64,000 nt of DNA from Streptosporangium becharense (GCF_014204985.1 NZ_JACHMP010000001.1:3162001-3226000); one strand, 5' to 3'; positions 23,316 to 32,546 are shown, counted from the first letter of the stretch. The notes: a model not told the origin generated them from the sequence alone. Program-made: numbers and translations.

Positions 23316-24523
23316 TGGCCAGGACCGCTGTCGCCACCCCCGAGGAAGAGCCCCAGCGCTCCCCCAAGAGCAAGCCCAAGAGGCGCTTCGGGCGCGTTCG
23401 GCAACTGCCCTCCGGCCGGTTCCAGGCTCGCTACCCCGGACCTGACGGCGTGGATCGTCCCGCCCCGGAGACCTTCGCCACCAAGAAGGATGCCGAGCGG
23501 TGGCTCGTGCTGAAGGAGGCCGAGATCCAGCGGGGCGACTGGATGAGTCCAGAAGCGGGCAAGGTGACCTTCGCCGCCTACGCGGCCGAGTGGATCGATG
23601 ATCGCGTGCTGAAGTACCGGACGGAGCTGCTGTACCGGGGGCTTCTGAAGAACCACCTCGTTCCGGCTTTCGGCAACCGCCACCTCGCCGACATCAAAGA
23701 GGCCGATGTGCGACGCTGGCGCAAGGAGAGGCTGGCCGTGGTCGGGCAGTCCACGGTGGCCAAGGCGTACCAGCTCCTCAAATCGATCATGGGTACGGCG
23801 GTGGCGGACGAACTGATCCGTAAGAATCCCTGCCGCATCAAAGGCGCCGGCATGCCGGATACCCCGGAACGGCAGACCGTCCCGATGACCAAGGTCATAG
23901 AGATCGTGGAAGCGGTTCCGGAGCGATACCGGGCGCTCGTCCTCCTGGGCACCTTCGCGAGCCTGCGATGGGGTGAACTGGTCGGGCTCCGCCGCACGCA
24001 CCTCGACCTCGACCGGGGGTTACTCCGGGTCTCCGGCGCGCTGGTCGAGATCGGGGGCGGCAAGGTCATGGAGGACACCCCCAAGTCTCGGGCCGGTCGG
24101 CGGGTGGTCTCCATTCCCCCGGAGATCATTCCCGAGCTGCGCGTGCACCTCGACATGTTCGCCGAGACGGAAGAGAACGGGCGCGTCTTCACCGGCCCCA
24201 ACGGTGGGCCGCTGAAGCATTCCGGATTCCGCCGGACGTGGAACAAGGCCCGGTGGGGCGTGGGGCTTCCCGATCTCCACTTCCACGATCTCCGCCATAT
24301 CGGGAACACCCTGGCCGCCTCCACGGGGGCGAGCCTCAAAGAGCTGATGTCGCGCATGGGGCACTCCTCCACCCGGGCGGCGCTGATCTACCAGCACGCC
24401 AGTCAGGACCGGGACAGGGCCATCGCGCGGGCGCTCGGAAAGGCGTTCACGAGAGCTCAGACCAACGGGCATGAGAAGTCATCGGGCACGCAGCGGGCAC
24501 GGAAGATCATAAAGTTCGGCTGA
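23312..24523 (+). CDS. int: Tyrosine site-specific integrase
   Basis: 403 residues. A short AP2-like N-terminal DNA-binding part (RQLPSGRFQARYPGP) and a SAM-like core-binding domain precede the catalytic domain with Arg219 (SLRWGE), His325 and Arg328 (HDLRH), His351 (MGHSS) and the nucleophile Tyr360 (IYQHAS). It is adjacent to the tRNA-Thr gene that serves as its target. Its C-terminal tail is the part preserved in two decayed copies at 10.9 and 12.1 kb. GTG start coupled to xis. Confidence 0.93.
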   Translation: MMARTAVATPEEEPQRSPKSKPKRRFGRVRQLPSGRFQARYPGPDGVDRPAPETFATKKDAERWLVLKEAEIQRGDWMSPEAGKVTFAAYAAEWIDDRVLKYRTELLYRGLLKNHLVPAFGNRHLADIKEADVRRWRKERLAVVGQSTVAKAYQLLKSIMGTAVADELIRKNPCRIKGAGMPDTPERQTVPMTKVIEIVEAVPERYRALVLLGTFASLRWGELVGLRRTHLDLDRGLLRVSGALVEIGGGKVMEDTPKSRAGRRVVSIPPEIIPELRVHLDMFAETEENGRVFTGPNGGPLKHSGFRRTWNKARWGVGLPDLHFHDLRHIGNTLAASTGASLKELMSRMGHSSTRAALIYQHASQDRDRAIARALGKAFTRAQTNGHEKSSGTQRARKIIKFG

Positions 24524-24530
24524 AAAGCAG

Positions 24531-24568
24531 AAGGCCAGGCCCCCGGATACCGGGTGACCTGGCCTTTT
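24531..24568 (+). terminator. Rho-independent terminator of the AICE operon
   Basis: A 9-bp stem AAGGCCAGG/CCTGGCCTT with an inner CCCGG/CCGGG pairing, followed by TTTT. It lies between the integrase stop and the tRNA gene and protects the convergent tRNA from readthrough. Confidence 0.8.
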
Positions 24569-24572
24569 ACTT

Positions 24573-24617
24573 CGAGCCGACGAGGGGAATCGAACCCCTG
24601 ACCTACAGTTTACAAGA
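24573..24617. repeat. Attachment site within tRNA-Thr, right end of the AICE
   Basis: The 45 bp shared exactly with 12247-12291 and with two mismatches with 11058-11102. It spans the discriminator base, acceptor and T arms and the 3' side of the anticodon arm, so integration restores the tRNA gene. Confidence 0.85.
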
Positions 24618-24647
24618 CTGTTGCTCTGCCGATTGAGCTACGTCGGC
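24575..24647 (-). tRNA. tRNA-Thr (anticodon TGT)
   Basis: 73 nt on the reverse strand fold into a full cloverleaf: acceptor GCCGACG/CGTCGGC, D stem GCTC/GAGC, anticodon stem ACAGT/ACTGT with loop CTTGTAA (anticodon TGT), variable AGGTC and T stem AGGGG/CCCCT with TTCGATT. No CCA is encoded. It is the target of the AICE integrase. Confidence 0.95.
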
Positions 24648-24719
24648 ACGGTCGCCTAGGAAGTGTAGTCGTCTCACCCGCCATTCGTCACGGAGATAGG
24701 CCGTTACGACCGCGAACGG

Positions 24720-25688
24720 TCAACGGCGGCGGTGACGGGACGTCTCGTAGAGGGCGACTCCGGCGGCGACACCGGCGTTGAGCGATTCCGCCGCGGCGTG
24801 TATCGGGATGCGGACGACCAGGTCGCACGACTCGCGGACCAGGCGGGACAGGCCCTTGCCCTCCGAGCCGATGACGATGACCAGGGGGCCGTCGAGGAGG
24901 TTGGCCTCGGCGATCTCGACCGTGCCCTCACCGTCCAGACCGATCACGAACAGGCCGGCCTCTCGGTACTCGCGCAGGGTCGCGGTGAGGTTGGCCGCTC
25001 GGGCGACCGCCATGGAGGCCAGCGTGCCGGCGGAGGTCTTCCAGGCGCCGCCCGTCACCCCGGCCGAGCGGCGGGACGGGATGACCAGGCCGTGTGCGCC
25101 GAAGGCGGCCGCAGAGCGGGCGATGGCGCCGAGGTTGCGGGGGTCGGTGACCCCGTCGAGGGCCACGATCAGCGGCACCTCCGCCGCTTCCTGGGCGAGG
25201 TTGACCAGGTCGTCGGGGTGGGCGTATTCGTACGGCGGGATCTGCAGGGCCAGACCCTGGTGGATGCCGCCCTCGGTGAGACGGTCGAGCTTCTCCCTGC
25301 TGACCTCCAGCATCGCGATGCCACGGTCGGCGGCGATGCGCAGGGACTCCTTGACCCGGTCGTCGCTGTCGATGCGCTGGGCGACGTAGAGCGCGTTGGC
25401 GGGCACCGAGGCCCGCAGCGCCTCCACGACGGGGTTGCGTCCGCCGATGTACTCGGGCGCGTCGTCGCCGCGCTTCGGGCGGACCGCGGAGCGCGGGGAG
25501 GAGGACCTGCCGGTCTGCTCCTCGCGCTCGATCCGCTGAGCGCGCATCTTGTCCTTGTGCCAGTGCCGCATGTGCGCCGGCGGGGTGGCACCCCTGCCCT
25601 CCAGGCCCCGGCGGACGTTCCCGCCGGTGCCCTTGGTCGGACTCTTCTTCTTCGCGGGTCGCCCGGACCCCTTACCCCCACCAGCCAT
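24720..25688 (-). CDS. rlmB: 23S rRNA 2'-O-ribose guanosine methyltransferase (RlmB/SpoU)
   Basis: 322 residues. A basic, low-complexity N-terminal extension of about 75 residues is followed by the substrate-binding domain (YIGGRNPVVEAL) and the SPOUT knot with the three family motifs: DPRNLGAIARSAAAFG, VIGSEGKGLS and IPIHAAAESLN. It should methylate the conserved G of the 23S peptidyl-transferase region (G2251 in E. coli). It lies 21 bases after cysS, in the order known from other actinobacteria. Confidence 0.92.
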   Translation of the reverse strand: MAGGGKGSGRPAKKKSPTKGTGGNVRRGLEGRGATPPAHMRHWHKDKMRAQRIEREEQTGRSSSPRSAVRPKRGDDAPEYIGGRNPVVEALRASVPANALYVAQRIDSDDRVKESLRIAADRGIAMLEVSREKLDRLTEGGIHQGLALQIPPYEYAHPDDLVNLAQEAAEVPLIVALDGVTDPRNLGAIARSAAAFGAHGLVIPSRRSAGVTGGAWKTSAGTLASMAVARAANLTATLREYREAGLFVIGLDGEGTVEIAEANLLDGPLVIVIGSEGKGLSRLVRESCDLVVRIPIHAAAESLNAGVAAGVALYETSRHRRR

Positions 25689-25709
25689 GGTCTCTAGGGT
25701 AGGGGGCTT

Positions 25710-27107
25710 TTACCGCGCCAACTCCCAGCGGGGACCCTGGGGGGTGTCCTCCACGTGGATCCCCGCGGCGGCGAGCTGGTCGCGGATGCCGTCGGCCGCC
25801 GTGAAGTCCTTGCGTGCCCGCGCCGCCTGCCGCTGTTCCAGGGCCACGGCCACCAGCGCGTCGACGGTGGCCCGCAGGCCGCTGTCGCCGCCGGAGGCGC
25901 GCCACTGCTTCGAGCGCGGGTCGAGGCCGAGGACGTCGAGCATGTTCTGCGTCTCGGCGAGCAGCCTGGCCACCTGCTCCTTGTTGCCCTGCGCCAGCGC
26001 GACGTTGCCTTCCCGGACGACCTCGTGCACCACGGCGAGCGCCTGGGGAGTGCCCAGGTCGTCGTCGAGGGCGTCGGAGAACGCCTGGGGCAGCGGGGCG
26101 TGCGCGTCGACGTCGTGGATGACCTCCGCCGCGCGGGTGACGAAGCCCTCGATGCGCTGGTAGGCCGCGGCGGCCTCCAGCAGCGCCTCCTCCGAGTAGT
26201 CGATCGAGGAGCGGTAGTGCGGAGCGGCCAGGTAGTAGCGGAGCTCGACCGGGCGGACCTTCTTGATGACCTGGGGGATCAGCAGGGAGTTGCCGAGCGA
26301 CTTGCTCATCTTCTCCGCGCCGATCTTGAGCATGCCGTTGTGCATCCAGTAACGCGCGAAGCCGTCGCCGGCCGCCTGCGACTGGGTCAGCTCGTTCTCG
26401 TGGTGCGGGAAGATCAGGTCGACGCCGCCGCCGTGGATGTCGAAGGTGGAACCGAGGTACTTCGTGGCCATGGCGGAGCACTCCAGGTGCCAGCCGGGAC
26501 GGCCGCGACCCCACGGCGTCGGCCAGCTCGGCTCGCCGGGCTTCTCGCCCTTCCAGAGCGCGAAGTCGCGGGGGTCTCTCTTGGCCGAGTCGGTCTCGGT
26601 GTCGCCCGCGGCCCGCATGTTCTCCAGTTTCTGGTTGGAGAGCGAGCCGTAGCGGTCGGCGTAGGACACGACGTCGAAGTAGACGTCCCCCTCGGAGGCG
26701 TAGGCGTGGCCGGCGGCGATCAGCCGCTCCATCAGCTCGATCATCTCGGGCACGTGGCCGGTGGCCCGCGGCTCGACCGTCGGCGGCAGGCAGCCGAGCA
26801 CGTCGTAGGCCCAGGCGAAGGCACGCTGGTTGCGCTCGGCCACGACGAACCACGGCACGTTCTCGTCCGCCGCCACCCTGATGATCTTGTCATCGATGTC
26901 GGTGACGTTGCGGCAGAAGGTCACGTCATAGCCGGAGCGGATCATCCAGCGCCGCAGCACGTCGAAGTTGACGCCCGAACGGATGTGCCCGATATGCGGC
27001 GGAGCCTGCACGGTGGCACCACACAGGTAGATGGAGGCCCGGCCGGGTTCGGCCGGGACGAATTCGCGGACCGTACGTACGCTGGTGTCGTATAGGTGCA
27101 GGCTCAC
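25710..27107 (-). CDS. cysS: Cysteinyl-tRNA synthetase
   Basis: 465 residues, normal length. The zinc ligand Cys29 (YLCGATVQ), the HIGH motif as PHIGH, the GWHLECS segment with the second zinc Cys, HHENE, and the KMSKS loop (EKMSKSLGN) are all present. It charges tRNA-Cys. The mycothiol ligase MshC is a close relative, but the full-length C-terminal DALR-like helical part and the ECSAM context fit CysRS. It forms an operon with rlmB. Confidence 0.93.
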   Translation of the reverse strand: MSLHLYDTSVRTVREFVPAEPGRASIYLCGATVQAPPHIGHIRSGVNFDVLRRWMIRSGYDVTFCRNVTDIDDKIIRVAADENVPWFVVAERNQRAFAWAYDVLGCLPPTVEPRATGHVPEMIELMERLIAAGHAYASEGDVYFDVVSYADRYGSLSNQKLENMRAAGDTETDSAKRDPRDFALWKGEKPGEPSWPTPWGRGRPGWHLECSAMATKYLGSTFDIHGGGVDLIFPHHENELTQSQAAGDGFARYWMHNGMLKIGAEKMSKSLGNSLLIPQVIKKVRPVELRYYLAAPHYRSSIDYSEEALLEAAAAYQRIEGFVTRAAEVIHDVDAHAPLPQAFSDALDDDLGTPQALAVVHEVVREGNVALAQGNKEQVARLLAETQNMLDVLGLDPRSKQWRASGGDSGLRATVDALVAVALEQRQAARARKDFTAADGIRDQLAAAGIHVEDTPQGPRWELAR

Positions 27108-27394
27108 GAAGGAAAGGCTAACGCCTCACCCCGCCTCACAAGCCGAGTTGTGCGACGTTGAAGGACCTGAGTACGGCTTTTTATGGGCATCCAAGGCGAA
27201 CGTCCCCCATATCCGCAGACAGTTCCTCCCCCGATGGACGACTCGCCCTGAATTCTGGTGAACGATCACCCGTTCCCGGGCCCGGCCGCCCCCCGCCCCG
27301 CCGCCCGCCGGCCCACCCGGGTGACCCTCCGTCTTCACGGTCTGATCGGTTGCTCCGATCACGCGAGGTGCCGATTCTGTAGGCTCGAAGCGCC

Positions 27395-28825
27395 ATGGAC
27401 GTGAAATCCCCCGCGGCGGCAGACCAACTCTCCCGCCCGTCTCCAGCCCAGTACGTCCCCGCCGCGCCGAGCCGGATGGGCGCCGCCCTGCGCCACGCCG
27501 GGATCGCCGTCGCCGGACTGGGCGTCACAGCCCTGACCGGTGCGGCCTGCGTGCTCTCCTTCGAGGACCTGCGCGCACTCGCGATCGCCGGCGGGGCACC
27601 CGCCGAGCTCGCCTACCTCTACCCGGCGGGCTTCGACGCGTTGCTGGTCATCGCGATGATCGGTGTTCTGCTGCTGCGGGGCGGGCGCTGGCCCACCCGT
27701 CTGCAGGCGGGTGTGATCCTGACGCTGCTCCTCGCCGCCGCCACCGCCGCCGAGGTCGCGACCGCCCTGCGGATGCCGGTGGGCAAGCCGCAGGCGGACG
27801 TCGTGGTCGCCGTCGCCCCCTGGGTCTTCCTGATCCTGGCCCTGTGGCTGCTGCTCCTGCTGGTCAAGCACGCCGCCGTCCGGCGGGCGGCCGGCGGCGC
27901 CGGCGGCATGGTCCGGGCCGGCCACGGGTACGACATCCTCCCGTTCCCGGAAGCGGATCTTCCCACCGCGGAGTACCCCACCGCGGAGAGCCGCCGCGAG
28001 TGGCGGAGCACGCCGGCTCCCGCGGAACACGCCGGGCCGCGGGACGACCCCGGCCCGGCGTCCCGGACCACCCGACCGGACCACCCGAACCACCCGGACC
28101 GGACGGACCACACCGACCGGACGGACCACCCGGACCGTGCGGGCCACACCGGCCGGGCGAATCACGCCGACCGGACGGACCGGCCGAGCCGTGTGGACAA
28201 CGACCGGGCGGCGCACACGCCCCACGCGGTCCCCCCGGGACAGCTCGTCCACCACCCGGCGGCTGAGATCATGCTCGACCCGTTGGAGGCTCCTCCCCTG
28301 GAGGCCGTCCCGCACCACGACCTTCCCCCGGCGGAGCCGGTCGTCGGCCCCACGGCGGCACCGGAGACACCCGAGGTCACCGACCTCCCCCCGGTCCCTC
28401 CGTCCGACGTGCCCGCGAAGGCGGACCGGCCGCTGCGCTGGGGCGATCTGGTCCGGCCGCACCCGGGTGACCAGCTCGTCCATCCGCGCCGCTCCGCCGC
28501 GGAGGCGGGGTCCGGCCGGGTCAGCGAGCGGGTGGAGACCTGGGACGCGGCCCCCGGTTCCCCGCCGAAGCCGGAGACCGAGGTGGCCGACCGCGACGCC
28601 GACACCCAGCCCTTCCCCGTCGTGAAGGGCCGCCCCCTCGGCGATGCGGCGGGGCACGCGGAAGGAGCGGACGCCGCGGCCGATTCGGACGGGTCGCCGG
28701 ATCCGGCGCACCGGGCCGGCGCCGCCGATCCCGCGGAGGAGGCCGGTGATCGGGAGCACGGCGGTGACACCGCGGCTCCGCCGTCCGGGCGGATGCGCAG
28801 CACCCCCGTTCCGCCTGCGGAATGA
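27395..28825 (+). CDS. DUF2637-type membrane protein with long disordered tail
   Basis: 476 residues. Four membrane helices occupy residues 30-160, with an acidic FEDLRALAIAGG segment after the first, a pattern of the actinobacterial DUF2637 family. From residue 165 on the chain is low-complexity: a His/Asp/Arg/Pro-rich stretch with repeated DHPDR/TDHTDR-like words, then acidic Ala/Pro-rich sequence. Function unknown; relatives occur in chromosomes and in plasmids near transfer genes. It is divergent from cysS across a 287-base gap rich in promoter-like sequence. Confidence 0.7.
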   Translation: MDVKSPAAADQLSRPSPAQYVPAAPSRMGAALRHAGIAVAGLGVTALTGAACVLSFEDLRALAIAGGAPAELAYLYPAGFDALLVIAMIGVLLLRGGRWPTRLQAGVILTLLLAAATAAEVATALRMPVGKPQADVVVAVAPWVFLILALWLLLLLVKHAAVRRAAGGAGGMVRAGHGYDILPFPEADLPTAEYPTAESRREWRSTPAPAEHAGPRDDPGPASRTTRPDHPNHPDRTDHTDRTDHPDRAGHTGRANHADRTDRPSRVDNDRAAHTPHAVPPGQLVHHPAAEIMLDPLEAPPLEAVPHHDLPPAEPVVGPTAAPETPEVTDLPPVPPSDVPAKADRPLRWGDLVRPHPGDQLVHPRRSAAEAGSGRVSERVETWDAAPGSPPKPETEVADRDADTQPFPVVKGRPLGDAAGHAEGADAAADSDGSPDPAHRAGAADPAEEAGDREHGGDTAAPPSGRMRSTPVPPAE

Positions 28826-28886
28826 GGGGCGAAAGCTTGACTCGTCCGGCATGACGCCCTGACCCGATCCGGGGAACCATGCGGGC

Positions 28887-30095
28887 GTGACAACGTGCTG
28901 GGTAAAGGCTTCCGACGACAGCGGCTTCCCGGTGAGCAACCTGCCCTACGGGGTCTTCTCACGCCGTGGCGAGTTTCCGCGGGTCGGGGTGGCCGTCGGC
29001 GGGCAGGTGCTCGACCTGAGTCTGCTGGCCGCCAACGGGGTGCTGAAGGACTCCCACTGGTTCGCCTCCGGCACCCTCAACGCCTTCCTGTCCGCAGGAC
29101 CGCGTGTCTGGCAGAGCGTCAGGGAGCAGCTGATCTCCCTGCTCACCGAGCCGGCGCGGCGCCCGGCGGTGCTGCCGGCGCTCGTGCCCGTGGTCGAGGT
29201 GCGGATGCACCTGCCCTTCCACGTGGGCGACCTGATCCGCTTCCAGACGTCCATCGAGCACGAGACCAACCTGGGGCGGATGTTCCGGCCACCGGCCGAC
29301 CCGCTGCCGCGCAACTGGCCTCGGATGCCCATCGGGCAGTACGGCAGGGCGTCGAGCGTGGTCGTCTCCGGGACTCCGGTCGTACGCCCGTACGGGCAGC
29401 TGCGGGGCCCGGGCGAGAGCGACCCGGTCTTCGGCCCGTCCACCCGGCTGGACCTGTCCGCCGAGATCGGATACGTGGTCGGCGGGCCGACTCCCTCTCC
29501 GCACGGGCCGGGGACGTGGTCGTTCGAGGATCACGTCTTCGGGGTGGTGCTGGTCAACGGCTGGCGTGCGTGGGACATCATCGCCTGGGAGAGCGCGCCG
29601 CTCGGGCCGTTCCTCGGACAGTTCGCCACCTCGGTCTCGCCGTGGGTGGTACCGCTCGCGGCGCTGGAGCACGCCAGGGTGGCGCCGCCCGTCCAGGACC
29701 CGCCTCCGCCGCCCTACCTGGCCGTTCGGAGGCCGTGGGGTCTGGACCTCACCCTGCGGGTGGAGCTGAACGGCAGGCTTCTGTCGGAACCGCCGTTCGC
29801 CGTCCAGTATTGGACCGGCCCGCAGCTATTCGCCCACATGTCGGTGGGCGGCGCCCCGCTGCGGGCCGGCGATCTGATCACCTCGGGGCCCGTGTCGGGA
29901 TCGGCCCGCAGCCAGTTCGGAACACTGCTGGAACTGGCCTGGAACGGCCGGGACCCGCTCGGTATGCCTGACGGGACCGAGCGGGTCTTCCTGGAGGACG
30001 GCGACACGGTGCGCATCACCGCGGCCGCTTCCGGGCCGGAAGGAATCCCGCTGAGCCTCGGCGAGGTGACGGGGACGGTTCGTCCCGCTGCCTAG
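28887..30095 (+). CDS. Fumarylacetoacetase-like protein lacking most catalytic residues
   Basis: 402 residues align over the whole length with fumarylacetoacetase (FAH): NLPYGVFS, GRASSVVVSGTP, WESAPLGPFLG, SPWVVPL and LLELAWNG are conserved. Compared with mammalian FAH, metal ligands D126, E199 and D233 are replaced by Arg118, Ser191 and Gly225. Y128, Y159, Q240 and K253 are replaced by Gln120, Gln151, Ile232 and Gln245. Only the equivalents of H133, R142, E201 and E364 remain. It is unlikely to hydrolyse fumarylacetoacetate. No other tyrosine-degradation gene is near. The residue comparison was made from memory of the mammalian sequence. Confidence 0.75.
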   Translation: MTTCWVKASDDSGFPVSNLPYGVFSRRGEFPRVGVAVGGQVLDLSLLAANGVLKDSHWFASGTLNAFLSAGPRVWQSVREQLISLLTEPARRPAVLPALVPVVEVRMHLPFHVGDLIRFQTSIEHETNLGRMFRPPADPLPRNWPRMPIGQYGRASSVVVSGTPVVRPYGQLRGPGESDPVFGPSTRLDLSAEIGYVVGGPTPSPHGPGTWSFEDHVFGVVLVNGWRAWDIIAWESAPLGPFLGQFATSVSPWVVPLAALEHARVAPPVQDPPPPPYLAVRRPWGLDLTLRVELNGRLLSEPPFAVQYWTGPQLFAHMSVGGAPLRAGDLITSGPVSGSARSQFGTLLELAWNGRDPLGMPDGTERVFLEDGDTVRITAAASGPEGIPLSLGEVTGTVRPAA

Positions 30096-30358
30096 ACCCT
30101 GGAGCGCTTGAAGCCGGCCACCAGACCGACGCCGACGGCGGCCAGGACCACCTGCATCACCAGCTCGATCCAGTCGATGCCGGGGGTGGTGGAGACACCG
30201 ACGCTCTGGGCGATCGCGGTACCGATCAGCGCGGCCACGATACCGACGGCGACGGTCAGAACCCAGCCGATCGTCTGGCGGCCGGGAAGCACCAGACGGC
30301 CGAGAGCACCGACGACGGCCCCGATGACGATGGCTCCCAGAATGGACGCGATAGTCAT
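30092..30358 (-). CDS. GlsB/YeaQ/YmgE-type stress membrane protein
   Basis: 88 residues with three membrane helices and the glycine pattern GAIVIGAVVGALGRLVLPG at the start, typical of the transglycosylase-associated (Tag) family of small stress-response membrane proteins. Molecular function unknown. Its stop overlaps the stop of the convergent FAH-like gene by 4 bases. A GAGGTT-like ribosome site precedes the ATG. Confidence 0.85.
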   Translation of the reverse strand: MTIASILGAIVIGAVVGALGRLVLPGRQTIGWVLTVAVGIVAALIGTAIAQSVGVSTTPGIDWIELVMQVVLAAVGVGLVAGFKRSRV

Positions 30359-30730
30359 TTCAACCTCCCAGTGAGGGCGAGACCTTCACTCTCACGGTGG
30401 AGGTGGCTACCCCACGCGTCACGAATACACCTGGAGTCGGAAGATTCTCATCGGCGGGATTCCCGGGACCGCGCCGGATGCGGCGTTCCGAGGCCCGCCA
30501 CCGACGCCGGGCGGGGGCCTCCACCGGCCGGGTCTCCCTCGGGTGAACTCCCGCATTCCCGCCCGCGGCACGACGGCCATGGGCCGACCGGCGATTCACA
30601 AATCGTCCGGCGAGAAAAAGGGTGGCCCGTACCGCGCCAGTAAACGGGCCACCCTGGAATGAATCGCGAGCATTCCGCGCCGCTCGCCGGAACGCGTCCG
30701 CGTTCCGTACGAGAAGACGCCGGAGTGGTC
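30359..30730. other. Intergenic region with the ispF-side terminator
   Basis: About 370 bases without a credible gene. It should contain the promoter of the GlsB-like gene at its left and the end of the carD-ispF transcript at its right. Confidence 0.5.
30619..30655 (-). terminator. Rho-independent terminator of the carD-ispF operon
   Basis: A 12-bp perfect stem (AGGGTGGCCCGT with its complement) and a 13-base loop. On the reverse strand the stem is followed by TTTTTC, giving a classical intrinsic terminator 75 bases after the ispF stop. Confidence 0.85.
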
Positions 30731-31189
30731 CTACGGGTTCACCACGATCGCGGTGGCGATCGCGGCGATTCCCTCACCTCTGCCGGTGAGGCCGAGCCCG
30801 TCGGTGGTGGTGGCGCTGACGCTCACCGGGGCACCCACGGCGGCGCTGAGAACCTTCTCGGCCTCGGCGCGGCGGGGCGCCATCTTGGGCCTGTTGCCGA
30901 CCACCTGGATCGCCACGTTGCCGATCTCGAAACCGGCGGCGCGCACCTGGCGCGCGGTCTCCTCCAGGAGGGTGACGCCGGAGGCACCGGCCCAGCGGGG
31001 ATCGGCCGTGCCGAACAGGCCGCCGAGATCACCCAGACCGGCCGCGGACAGCAACGCGTCACAGGCCGCGTGCGCCGCGGTGTCACCGTCGGAGTGTCCG
31101 GCCAGACCTGTTTCGCCTGGCCAGTGGAGCCCGGCGAGATGGAGTTCGCGACCGGATGCGAAGGGGTGGACGTCGACACCGACGCCCAC
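30731..31189 (-). CDS. ispF: 2-C-methyl-D-erythritol 2,4-cyclodiphosphate synthase
   Basis: 152 residues with the metal site GVDVHPF (Asp6, His8) and AGHSDGD, and [14 protein letters not shown] near the end, all family hallmarks. It makes the cyclic diphosphate of the non-mevalonate isoprenoid pathway. The GTG start lies 17 bases after the carD stop; a few residues upstream may belong to it but no better start codon is in frame. ispD, which in many actinobacteria stands between carD and ispF, is absent here. Confidence 0.92.
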   Translation of the reverse strand: MGVGVDVHPFASGRELHLAGLHWPGETGLAGHSDGDTAAHAACDALLSAAGLGDLGGLFGTADPRWAGASGVTLLEETARQVRAAGFEIGNVAIQVVGNRPKMAPRRAEAEKVLSAAVGAPVSVSATTTDGLGLTGRGEGIAAIATAIVVNP

Positions 31190-31206
31190 CCTCGGAAATG
31201 TCGTGT

Positions 31207-31689
31207 TCAGGAGTTGAGAACCTCGTCCAACAGGGCTTCGGCCTTGTCCTCGTTGGTCTTCTCCGCGAGCGCGAGCTCACTGACCAGGATCTGCCGCGCC
31301 TTAGCCAGCATCCGCTTCTCTCCTGCGGAGAGTCCACGCTCCCTGTCGCGTCGCCACAGGTCGCGGACGACCTCGGCCACCTTGTTGACGTCGCCGGACG
31401 CCAGCTTCTCAAGGTTTGCCTTGTAACGGCGCGACCAGTTCGTGGGCTCTTCGGTGTGAGGCATGCGAAGCACGTCGAAGACGCGCTCAAGGCCCTCCTG
31501 CCCGACGACATCGCGAACACCAACGAGTTCGGCGTTGTCTGCCGGCACCTGGACGGTAAGGTCGCCCTTGTCGACCTTGAGAACCAGGTAGGTCCTTTCC
31601 TCACCTTTGATGGTTCGGGTCGTGATCGCCTCGATCCGAGCAGCCCCGTGGTGGGGGTAGACGACAGTGTCGCCGACCTGGAAAGTCAT
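31207..31689 (-). CDS. carD: CarD-family RNA polymerase-binding regulator
   Basis: 160 residues: N-terminal RNA-polymerase-interaction domain ([17 protein letters not shown]) and the C-terminal helical DNA-binding part ([20 protein letters not shown]). CarD stabilises open promoter complexes, mostly at rRNA and housekeeping promoters, and is essential in mycobacteria. A strong ribosome site (GGAAGGGG) lies before the ATG. It heads an operon with ispF. Confidence 0.93.
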   Translation of the reverse strand: MTFQVGDTVVYPHHGAARIEAITTRTIKGEERTYLVLKVDKGDLTVQVPADNAELVGVRDVVGQEGLERVFDVLRMPHTEEPTNWSRRYKANLEKLASGDVNKVAEVVRDLWRRDRERGLSAGEKRMLAKARQILVSELALAEKTNEDKAEALLDEVLNS

Positions 31690-31949
31690 GTGACAAGTAC
31701 CCCTTCCGCTGTACTCAAGAGTACCACGTATCCACAGCCTCCCGGAACAGTGAAATCACCATAACTGCAGGTCAAAGCCGCATCTTATGACTTGACAAAC
31801 ACGCAACTGTATGAATCAACGAGCTAAAAAGCGGCTATGACCTGCGTTCTCGTCTTGCGGTGATCGGGTGGGCCGCCGGAAAACCCGGTGCGGCTCATGG
31901 ATAGGGTTGGCCCTGTCCCATCGCATGTGTGACAAGGAGTACTCGTACC
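31690..31949. promoter_or_regulatory. Divergent promoter region between carD and the lipoprotein gene
   Basis: 260 bases, clearly AT-richer than the surroundings. It includes TTGACA at 31793 (+ strand) and TTGTCA and TTGACC words on the reverse strand. Exact promoters cannot be fixed by eye. Confidence 0.4.
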
Positions 31950-32546
31950 GTGACCCGCAACCGCCGTCACCGGGCGATCGCCGCCGCCGCGTTCCTCGCA
32001 GCCGCCCCGGCCCTGGCCGGCTGTGGGGCCGGTTTCGACGCGACCACCAACAAGCCCTACGCCCCCACCGAGGCACTGGCCGTCAACACCGAGCAGGGCA
32101 TCAAGATCTCGCAGGCGTTCTTCCTCGGCCCCGACAGCGGCGCGCAGCTGGCCGCCGGCGGCTCCACGCCGCTGTACCTGTCGATGGTCAACACCAACCA
32201 GACGCCCGACACGCTCGTCGGTCTCGGCGTCGACCCCGCCGTGGGCACCGCGAAGGTGAGCGCGCCCGTCACCCTCCCCCCCAACCAGCGGGTGGCGACC
32301 GGCCAGCCGACGCCGGGGATCCTGATCGAGGGCCTCAAGAAGCCGCTTCGCGGCGGTGAGAGCATCACCGTGCAGTTGCAGTTCACCAACGCGGGCGTCG
32401 TGCCGCTGACGATCCCGGTCATCACCCGCAGCCGCGAGTTCACCGCCTACCCGGCGGCTCCGAACGCCACCCCCGCCCCCACTCCCACCCCGACGCCCAG
32501 CGCCTCCACCGCGGGTGAGGGCGACCACGGCACCGAAGGCCACTGA
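31950..32546 (+). CDS. Secreted lipoprotein, LpqE-like
   Basis: 198 residues from a GTG preceded by AAGGAG at 31933. Basic start, hydrophobic stretch and lipobox LAGC near residue 25 mark a lipoprotein. The mature part is a beta-rich domain (ISQAFFLGPDSG, LYLSMVNTNQTPD) and ends in a Pro/Thr-rich tail. The position divergent from carD is that of LpqE (Rv3584) in mycobacteria. Function unknown; some related small beta proteins bind copper, but no Met/His motif is evident. Confidence 0.7.
   Translation: MTRNRRHRAIAAAAFLAAAPALAGCGAGFDATTNKPYAPTEALAVNTEQGIKISQAFFLGPDSGAQLAAGGSTPLYLSMVNTNQTPDTLVGLGVDPAVGTAKVSAPVTLPPNQRVATGQPTPGILIEGLKKPLRGGESITVQLQFTNAGVVPLTIPVITRSREFTAYPAAPNATPAPTPTPTPSASTAGEGDHGTEGH

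Larger units (their letters stand above)
12247..24617. mobile_element. Actinomycete integrative and conjugative element at tRNA-Thr
   Basis: About 12.3 kb between 45-bp direct repeats that copy the 3' half of tRNA-Thr(TGT). Core modules run rightward from about 17 kb: small coupled genes, a GntR/KorSA-like repressor, a Pra-like activator, an FtsK/TraB-type DNA translocase, a RepSA-like replication initiator, excisionase and integrase, the last next to the intact tRNA. The order matches the pSAM2 type. Cargo lies on the left (12.7-17 kb) and parts of it are visibly poorer in GC than the core. All core genes look intact, so the element may still excise and transfer. Confidence 0.85.
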
